Positions 1 to 4,272 of a DNA stretch of 9,655 nucleotides are shown here, one piece after another. The stretch spans positions 1-9,655 of the forward strand of contig DCTU01000432.1 in the NCBI GenBank assembly GCA_002329445.1, in the 5' to 3' direction. The stretch is from a bacterium UBP9_UBA1432. GTDB taxonomy: Bacteria; Vulcanimicrobiota; Xenobia; Xenobiales; Xenobiaceae. How positions within the stretch are numbered: the first letter of the stretch is position 1; each line of letters begins with the position of its first letter. The position numbers and the translations under genes are program-made. Below the pieces are notes generated by a model that was not told where the DNA came from, searched no databases, and saw nothing but the letters and a program-made list of their open reading frames with translations.

Positions 1-1
1 C

Positions 2-460
2 GTCTGTCTGTATTATGGAGGCGAGCTGGGAATGGAAGGTGGACCTGAGCCCGCCAGCCGCGCCCCCATGCGTTGGGACCTGGTCGGTGACGAGAATCCC
101 ACGCTCCAACTGCATCGACGTCTGCTGACCCTGCGCAGGAACTGCCCGGCTCTGCGGTGGGGGGACTTCCGCCGCCTGCACGCCGACGACCTGTTCGCCT
201 TCCTGCGTCGGACCGGCTCGGCGCAAGAGACCGTCGTCGTGGTGGCCAACCCCGGGGAGCTTGAAAGGACCCGATTCGTTCAGTTGCGCGACAGCAGGAT
301 CCAGGACGTGACGGTCCTGCGGGACGCCCTGACCGGGCGGGAGTGGACGGCCTACGCGGGGGGGGTGGAGGTGTCGGTGCCGGCTCGAGAGGTCCTGATC
401 CTGCAGCCCGACTGTTCGCCGACCCCCGGCGGGTATCATCGTTATCGGCGTCTGCCGTGA
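2..460 (+). CDS. GH13 alpha-amylase / neopullulanase-type glycosidase, C-terminal part (5' truncated)
   Basis: Only the last 152 residues are in the window; the reading frame is open to the left edge. The first visible residues read LYYGGELGMEGG, then PEPASR and PMRWD. This is the stretch that follows the last catalytic segment in family GH13 (usual form YYGdEvGM.GG.DP..R.pM.W), as in neopullulanases, cyclomaltodextrinases and related alpha-amylases. The rest, from about DLFAFLRR on, looks like the all-beta C-terminal domain that follows the barrel. The usual Asp before Glu in YGDE is Gly here. The catalytic Asp/Glu/Asp residues lie upstream and cannot be checked. The family hydrolyses or rearranges alpha-1,4 (sometimes alpha-1,6) glucan bonds, but the exact specificity and the cellular location cannot be told from this part. 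An ATG at 32 lies inside the conserved motif and is not the start. Confidence 0.85.
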   Translation, partial: VCLYYGGELGMEGGPEPASRAPMRWDLVGDENPTLQLHRRLLTLRRNCPALRWGDFRRLHADDLFAFLRRTGSAQETVVVVANPGELERTRFVQLRDSRIQDVTVLRDALTGREWTAYAGGVEVSVPAREVLILQPDCSPTPGGYHRYRRLP

Positions 461-488
461 AGAATTCGCGTTTCTGAGGCAGGCGTTC

Positions 489-500
489 CAGGAATTCCTG
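489..500. promoter_or_regulatory. 12-bp perfect palindrome between the GH13 and FHA genes
   Basis: CAGGAATTCCTG is a perfect 12-bp palindrome in the 161-nt gap between the GH13 stop and the FHA start, 29 nt after the stop. It could be an operator half-site pair or simply chance. No convincing -35/-10 pair was seen beside it. Apart from this and the stem-loop at 537-565, I see nothing in this gap. Confidence 0.2.
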
Positions 501-536
501 CACCGGTCGGGAACTTTCCGAAGCGTCGCCGCGTTT

Positions 537-565
537 CTCTGTCCGGGCCCTGGAGCCCGACAGGG
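537..565 (+). terminator. Stem-loop downstream of the GH13 gene, terminator-like without U tract
   Basis: The left arm CTCTGTCCGGGC (537-548) pairs with the right arm GCCCGACAGGG (555-565) around a CCTGGA loop. There is one bulged C at 543 and one G-U pair. The stem is strong, but no T run follows. It could end the GH13 transcript, protect its 3' end, or act in the leader of the FHA gene 57 nt downstream. Seen in sequence; function inferred. Confidence 0.35.
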
Positions 566-621
566 GGATCCGGGGCGTTTGCGGGAAAGGCTCCCGACAT
601 CCCTGGGATGAGGTCGTTTTC

Positions 622-1584
622 ATGGCGCAAGAGGCTCTGTACGAACTGAAAGTGGTCGCAGGCAAGGACGCAGGGAAGGTGATCCCGCTCGAAGGCCCCA
701 GCATCACGTTGGGTCGGAGCTCAGGAGGCTTCAATGCCGGCGCCAGCGCCATTCAGTTCGAGGAACCCAGCATTGCCCGGGTGCATGCCATCCTGCAGTG
801 GAATGCCGAGGAACGCGTCTATACCTTCTCCAATCGCTCGCCCATCAGCCCGCTGATGGCCAATGGGACCCCGGCTGCCAGCGGTCGCCTGGTTCCTGGC
901 CTGCGCCTGCAGATGGGCCAGTTGATCCTGGAGGTGGTCGGACGGGAAGGGAGCGCTCCCGCGGATTCGGACCCCCGCCTGGTCTCCGTCGTGCCGCCGG
1001 AGTCTGGTTTCCTGGGCGAGATGCCCGACGAGGAGAAGGCAAGACGTCCCGCCTGGCTGGTGCCCCAGACCCCGGATGCGGGCGCGGCAGAGCCCAGTCC
1101 GCCTCCAGCGCCGGCGCCTGAGTCCCGGCCGCCCGAGACGGCCAGGAAGGCGCGCAAGAAGAAGGAGGCCGAGGAGACTGCCGCACCCTCGGAGCCGGCT
1201 CCCAAGCCGTCCCCCAAGCCCGAGCCCGTGTCTGCTTCCGCCAGCGCGGCCGAGCCCCCCGCCTTCGAGGCTCCCAGCGAGTCCAAGCGGATGACCGGTT
1301 TCATCGAGGTGCTCAAGGGGAGTTCCAAAGGCAGGAAGTTCCAGGTCCTGGGAGAGACCTCCATCGGGCGCAGTCCGGATTGCGGGATTTTCCTTCCCGA
1401 TTCCCAGGTCTCCCGGAAGCACTGCAGCCTGGTGATCGAAGGCGACCGCTTCATCCTGGTTCACGAGAGCAAGACCAGCACGACCAAGGTGGGTCGCACG
1501 GTGGTCCGCAGCCGTCAGCCTCTGCAGGATGAAGAGGAGATCACCCTGGCCGACCGCGTCGTCCTGCGCTGGAAGAAGAACTAG
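622..1584 (+). CDS. Double FHA-domain protein
   Basis: A 320-residue soluble protein with two forkhead-associated domains, the fold that binds phosphothreonine peptides in Ser/Thr-kinase signalling or regulates secretion machines. FHA1 spans about residues 8-110 (G31-R32, R53, H55, N81-G82). A disordered linker of about 110 residues rich in Pro, Ala, Glu and Lys follows, and FHA2 spans about 224-320 (G249-R250, S264-R265-K-H267). The N-terminal domain has Ala52 where the SRxH motif normally has Ser. The C-terminal domain keeps SRKH but lacks the usual Asn-Gly turn (STTKVGR instead of STNGT.VNG). Each domain may therefore bind phosphopeptide weakly, or one may be structural. The ATG is preceded by TGAGGT at 609-614, a good ribosome site with 7 nt of spacing. 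No kinase, phosphatase or secretion gene is next to it, so the partner is unknown. No signal peptide or membrane segment is visible. Confidence 0.88.
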   Translation: MAQEALYELKVVAGKDAGKVIPLEGPSITLGRSSGGFNAGASAIQFEEPSIARVHAILQWNAEERVYTFSNRSPISPLMANGTPAASGRLVPGLRLQMGQLILEVVGREGSAPADSDPRLVSVVPPESGFLGEMPDEEKARRPAWLVPQTPDAGAAEPSPPPAPAPESRPPETARKARKKKEAEETAAPSEPAPKPSPKPEPVSASASAAEPPAFEAPSESKRMTGFIEVLKGSSKGRKFQVLGETSIGRSPDCGIFLPDSQVSRKHCSLVIEGDRFILVHESKTSTTKVGRTVVRSRQPLQDEEEITLADRVVLRWKKN

Positions 1585-1598
1585 AGGCCCCTGGCTTG

Positions 1599-1623
1599 CG
1601 GCCCCAGGAAGGGCCTGGGGCCG
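1599..1623 (+). terminator. Strong stem-loop just after the FHA gene
   Basis: CGGCCCCAGG (1599-1608) pairs perfectly over 10 bp with CCTGGGGCCG (1614-1623), with a 5-nt AAGGG loop, starting 15 nt after the FHA stop codon. No T run follows (GAGCGCC). The position fits a transcript end or a 3' stability hairpin. In GC-rich genomes such U-less hairpins are common at transcript ends, but termination is not proven by sequence. Confidence 0.45.
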
Positions 1624-1680
1624 GAGCGCCGATCCCGGCGAGGGGTGGAAGTCGTCCCCGTCTCCTCCCGCCAGGCCTCA

Positions 1681-1711
1681 CGAGCCGATTGAAGACCGGC
1701 TCGATTCCTTT
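1681..1711 (+). terminator. Second stem-loop with a T-rich tail before the thiolase gene
   Basis: CGAGCCG (1681-1687) pairs perfectly with CGGCTCG (1697-1703) around a 9-nt loop, followed by ATTCCTTT. The T-rich tail makes it more like an intrinsic terminator than the hairpin at 1599-1623. It ends only about 25 nt before the thiolase start, so it could instead lie in the thiolase leader. No clear promoter was found between it and the thiolase gene. Confidence 0.4.
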
Positions 1712-1720
1712 CCAGGGGCG

Positions 1721-1727
1721 AGAAAGG
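1721..1727 (+). promoter_or_regulatory. Ribosome binding site fixing the thiolase start
   Basis: AGAAAGG lies 8 nt before the GTG at 1736. The reading frame is open further upstream into the FHA gene. This site, together with the usual thiolase N-terminus (VYIVSAARTAIGSF) directly after the GTG, decides the start. Confidence 0.7.
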
Positions 1728-1735
1728 TCGTCGCC

Positions 1736-2917
1736 GTGAAGTCGGTCTACATCGTGTCCGCTGCCCGTACTGCCATCGGTTCATTCCTGGGAGGGCTCCG
1801 CGAGGTTCCTGCGCCGGCCCTGGGAGCCCTCTGCATCCAGGAGGCGCTTCAACGGGCTGGAGTTCTCGCCGAGCATGTGGATGAGGTCCTGATGGGTTGC
1901 GTGCTGCAGGCCGGGCTGGGGCAGGGCGCCGGAAGGCAGGCTGCCATCCAGGCCGGGATTCCTCAGACCACTCCGGCCTGGACGGTCAACCAGATCTGCG
2001 GCTCTGGCCTGAAGGCCGTGGCCCTGGCCTCCACCATGATCGCGGCCGGTGACGCCGAGTGCATCGTGGCGGGAGGCATGGAGAACATGTCTCGAGCCCC
2101 CTACGTCGCCAACTTCGTTCGGGAGGGGCGCAAGATGGGGCCCGTCGAGATGGTCGACGAGATGGTCTATGACGGTCTCACCGACGTGTTCTCGAACAAG
2201 CACATGGGGTTGACGGCTGAAGCCATCGCCGAGCGCTTCGCGCTGAGCCGAGAGGAGCAGGACGCCTTCGCTGCCGAGAGTCAGGCCCGGGTGGTCCGGG
2301 CCTGGGAAGCCGGAGCCTTCGAGGCCGAGATCGTCCCTGTGTCCATTCCCCAACGCAAAGGAGATCCGGTCGTGGTCCGGCGTGACGAGCACCCGCGCCC
2401 CGACACGACGGTGGCCACGCTGGCTCGCCTGCGTCCTGCCTTCAAGCCCGATGGCACGGTCACTGCGGGAAACGCCTCAGGGATCAACGACGGCGGAGCA
2501 GCCGTCCTGGTGGCCGGTGAGGATTTCGTCAAGCGCCACGATCTCAAGCCCCTGGCTCGGATCGCATCCCACGCCACCACCGCCCTGGACCCCTGGTTCA
2601 TGGGCCTGGGTCCGATCGAGGCCACCCGCAAGGCCTTGACCCGTGCCGGCTGGAAGCTGGAAGACCTCGAGCGCGCGGAGCTCAATGAGGCCTTCGCCTC
2701 CCAGTCCCTGGCGGTGATGCGCGAGCTGGGGATCGACCCTGCCATCACCAACGTCAACGGCGGTGCCATCGCCCTGGGGCATCCGATTGGGGCCTCCGGT
2801 GCCCGCATCCTGGTGACCCTGCTTCACGAGCTGCAGCGCTCTGGAAAGACCCGAGGGTTGGCCTCGTTGTGCGTGGGCGGAGGCATGGGGACCGCCATGC
2901 TGGTCGAGCGGGTCTGA
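1736..2917 (+). CDS. atoB: Acetyl-CoA C-acetyltransferase (biosynthetic thiolase)
   Basis: A 393-residue cytosolic enzyme that condenses two acetyl-CoA to acetoacetyl-CoA, or runs the reverse reaction. It feeds ketone-body, isoprenoid (mevalonate), butyrate or polyhydroxyalkanoate metabolism. All thiolase landmarks are present: nucleophile Cys88 in NQICGSGLKAV, the HMGLTAE segment of acetoacetyl-specific thiolases, GNASGINDGGAA, NEAFA, His349 in GGAIALGHPIGASGAR, and Cys379 in LCVGGGMG near the end. The length matches the family (about 390). The match to PhaA/AtoB-type biosynthetic thiolases is close along the whole length, which argues against a long-chain FadA. The symbol atoB stands for the class; phaA or thlA would be equally fair, because no reductase or synthase gene sits beside it to fix the pathway. 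The start is GTG. It is flanked by stem-loops on both sides and is probably transcribed alone. Confidence 0.95.
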   Translation: MKSVYIVSAARTAIGSFLGGLREVPAPALGALCIQEALQRAGVLAEHVDEVLMGCVLQAGLGQGAGRQAAIQAGIPQTTPAWTVNQICGSGLKAVALASTMIAAGDAECIVAGGMENMSRAPYVANFVREGRKMGPVEMVDEMVYDGLTDVFSNKHMGLTAEAIAERFALSREEQDAFAAESQARVVRAWEAGAFEAEIVPVSIPQRKGDPVVVRRDEHPRPDTTVATLARLRPAFKPDGTVTAGNASGINDGGAAVLVAGEDFVKRHDLKPLARIASHATTALDPWFMGLGPIEATRKALTRAGWKLEDLERAELNEAFASQSLAVMRELGIDPAITNVNGGAIALGHPIGASGARILVTLLHELQRSGKTRGLASLCVGGGMGTAMLVERV

Positions 2918-2940
2918 GCCTGAGCACTCCGAAGCCCCCT

Positions 2941-2973
2941 GGCGCCCGGACGTCCTGCAGGACCCCGGGCGCC
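2941..2973 (+). terminator. Rho-independent-like terminator after the thiolase gene
   Basis: GGCGCCCGG (2941-2949) pairs perfectly with CCGGGCGCC (2965-2973). The interior GTCCTGCAGGAC (2952-2963) is itself a palindrome and extends the hairpin. The tail TTCCTGTTCC is only partly T-rich. It begins 23 nt after the thiolase stop and separates that gene from the Lrp promoter. Confidence 0.65.
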
Positions 2974-3009
2974 TTCCTGTTCCCGGGCCCGGCTCGGTCC
3001 TTGGAGGGG

Positions 3010-3022
3010 CGCGCAATGCGCG
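3010..3022. promoter_or_regulatory. 13-nt palindrome upstream of the Lrp promoter, candidate operator
   Basis: CGCGCA-A-TGCGCG is a perfect inverted repeat with 6-bp arms and one central base, ending 3 nt before the TTGACA box at 3026. Lrp/AsnC regulators often control their own genes from sites at the promoter, so autoregulation is a reasonable guess. The sequence does not resemble the AT-rich E. coli Lrp consensus. Confidence 0.35.
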
Positions 3023-3025
3023 GGG

Positions 3026-3055
3026 TTGACAGAAGTTTCTTGCTGTGGTTAGTTC
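3026..3055 (+). promoter_or_regulatory. Sigma-70-type promoter of the Lrp-marC pair
   Basis: A perfect -35 box TTGACA (3026-3031) is followed after 17 nt by TTAGTT (3049-3054), preceded by TGG (3046-3048), which resembles an extended -10. Shifting by one base gives TAGTTC with an 18-nt spacer. The -10 is weak, but the -35 is exact and the segment 3026-3090 is an AT-rich island in a GC-rich region. Transcription would start near 3062, leaving a leader of about 20 nt before the TTG start. Confidence 0.5.
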
Positions 3056-3081
3056 TTGGACGAGAGGTTTTTGCTTAAGGT

Positions 3082-3555
3082 TTGCATTTAGACAGCATCG
3101 ATTGCCAGATCCTGCGTCTTCTGCAAGAGAACGCACGGATTTCCAACACCGCCCTGGCCGAAGCCGTGGGTCTGAGCCCCAATCCCCTGGCGCAGCGTTT
3201 GAAGAAGCTGGAGGGGCGCGGGGTGATCCAGGGCTACACGGCTCGGATCGACCCCGAGCTGGTCGGCCGCGGCACGCTGGCCTTCGTCGGCATCAAGCAG
3301 GTGGATCATCAGACCGCGAGTCACCATCGCTTCCTCGAGGAGGTCGCCGGGTTGCCCGAGGTTCTGGAGGTCCACCACGTGGCCGGGGAGGAGGATTTCC
3401 TCCTGAAGGTGGCTGTGCGCGACATGCGGGCCTACGAGCACTTTCTTCTCGAGAGCCTGGCTCGCATCCCGGGATTGGACCGGGTGCGGACCACGTTCGT
3501 GTTGTCGACGCCCGTTTCGGGTGCGCCCCTGCCCATCGGCGGCGCGGAGGAGTAG
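3082..3555 (+). CDS. Lrp/AsnC-family transcriptional regulator
   Basis: 157 residues, the usual length for the family. An N-terminal winged helix-turn-helix (about 1-58, opening LDSIDCQILRLLQENARIS, with helices ALAEAVGLS and NPLAQRLKKLEGRGVI) is followed by a RAM ligand-binding/oligomerisation domain (about 67-143, with the conserved GEEDFLLKV..RDMRAYEHF stretch at 102-121). Members bind amino acids or related metabolites and control metabolic or transport genes as dimers or octamers. The ligand cannot be predicted. The start is TTG: an in-frame TAA lies at 3076-3078, two codons upstream, and the LDxxDxxIL motif begins straight after, so no other start keeps the domain intact. The ribosome site is odd: AAGG (3077-3080) is only one base from TTG and GAGAGG (3062-3067) is 14 bases away. 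The marC-family gene starts 48 nt downstream on the same strand, so the two are probably one transcript and MarC a possible target. Confidence 0.9.
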   Translation: MHLDSIDCQILRLLQENARISNTALAEAVGLSPNPLAQRLKKLEGRGVIQGYTARIDPELVGRGTLAFVGIKQVDHQTASHHRFLEEVAGLPEVLEVHHVAGEEDFLLKVAVRDMRAYEHFLLESLARIPGLDRVRTTFVLSTPVSGAPLPIGGAEE

Positions 3556-3603
3556 TCCTGCGCGGTCCGCCGGGGCTTTCTCGGACGGATCGGAGGACCC
3601 CAA

Positions 3604-4233
3604 ATGCCCGAAGCCATCACCTTTGGACTCGTGTGCTTCTCGTCGTTGCTGGTGATCATGGACCCTTTGACGGCGGCTCCGATCTTCGTGGGCCTGACCG
3701 AGGGAATGAGCGCGGACGAGCGGCGCAGACTGGCCATTCGAGCATGCCTGGTCTCGCTGGTGCTGATCGCCGTCTTCGCCGTGGCTGGCAGCGTGATCCT
3801 GAAGGTGTTCGGCATCACCATCCCCGCCTTGCGGATCGCCGGGGGCATGATCTTCGTGGGCATGGGGATGCAGATGCTGGCCGGGTCGGGACATGGCACC
3901 GAGGTGCAGCAAGGGAACGGGGTGGACCTGGCCGTCGTCCCCCTGGCCATGCCCTTGATCTGCGGACCCGGGGCCATCACGACCTCCATGATCCTGATGG
4001 GACAGGCCTCGACCTGGCCGACGCGGCTGGCCTTCGCCCTGGCTGTGCTGGCCGTGCTGGTCCTGACCGCCGTGGTGCTGGCCCTGGCCCCCCGGGCCGC
4101 GCGCTGGATGGGGAGCTCGGGGACCGAGGTCCTGACCCGGGTGATGGCCATGATCCTCATCGCTCTGGGGGTACAGTTCGTCCTGGATGGTCTGCGTCCG
4201 GTCCTGATGGAGGTCCTGGCCAGCTTCCGCTGA
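3604..4233 (+). CDS. MarC-family integral membrane protein
   Basis: 209 residues, with six predicted membrane helices (about 5-27, 45-68, 73-94, 108-132, 141-163, 179-198). Family landmarks are visible: the MDPLTAAPIF segment at 19-28 (Asp20-Pro21), IAGG at 78-81, and PLAMPLICGPGAI at 113-125, each set in a helix. The family (UPF0056/MarC, E. coli MarC about 221 residues) is widespread in inner membranes. Its role is unsettled: an early link to multiple antibiotic resistance was not upheld, and small-solute or amino-acid transport has been suggested for relatives. The start ATG has GGAGG (3592-3596) 7 nt upstream. Being 48 nt behind an Lrp/AsnC regulator fits an amino-acid-related transporter under that regulator, which is inference. 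It converges on the minus-strand operon, with 31 nt between the stops. Confidence 0.9.
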   Translation: MPEAITFGLVCFSSLLVIMDPLTAAPIFVGLTEGMSADERRRLAIRACLVSLVLIAVFAVAGSVILKVFGITIPALRIAGGMIFVGMGMQMLAGSGHGTEVQQGNGVDLAVVPLAMPLICGPGAITTSMILMGQASTWPTRLAFALAVLAVLVLTAVVLALAPRAARWMGSSGTEVLTRVMAMILIALGVQFVLDGLRPVLMEVLASFR

Positions 4234-4248
4234 GGATTCCAAGGCCTG

Positions 4249-4272
4249 GCACCGACCCCCTGGGTCAGGTGC
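4249..4272. terminator. Hairpin between convergent genes, candidate bidirectional terminator
   Basis: GCACCGACCC (4249-4258) pairs with GGGTC (4262-4266) and GGTGC (4268-4272), giving 10 bp with a CCT loop and one bulged A (4267). It lies between the marC-family stop at 4233 and the end of the minus-strand reductase-ligase gene, and overlaps the last codons of the latter. There is no T run on either strand, so it would be a U-less terminator or an antisense-collision block. Confidence 0.45.

Noticed and set aside
1529..1735. Extended thiolase start inside the FHA gene
   Set aside because: The extra 69 residues are Arg/Pro/Ser-rich, overlap the FHA coding end and precede the normal thiolase N-terminus. 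The GTG at 1736 has its own ribosome site.
1781..2392. Long minus-strand open frame opposite the thiolase gene
   Set aside because: It lies wholly opposite a clearly conserved thiolase, and its translation is low-complexity Gly/His/Arg/Asp with no recognisable motif. It is a shadow of high G+C at third codon positions.
2983..2992. CCGGGCCCGG palindrome after the thiolase terminator
   Set aside because: Short all-G/C palindromes are expected by chance in DNA this GC-rich.
3071..3091. Possible six-codon leader peptide starting at TTG 3071 before the Lrp gene
   Set aside because: It is too short, has a poorly spaced ribosome site and shows no regulatory codon run.
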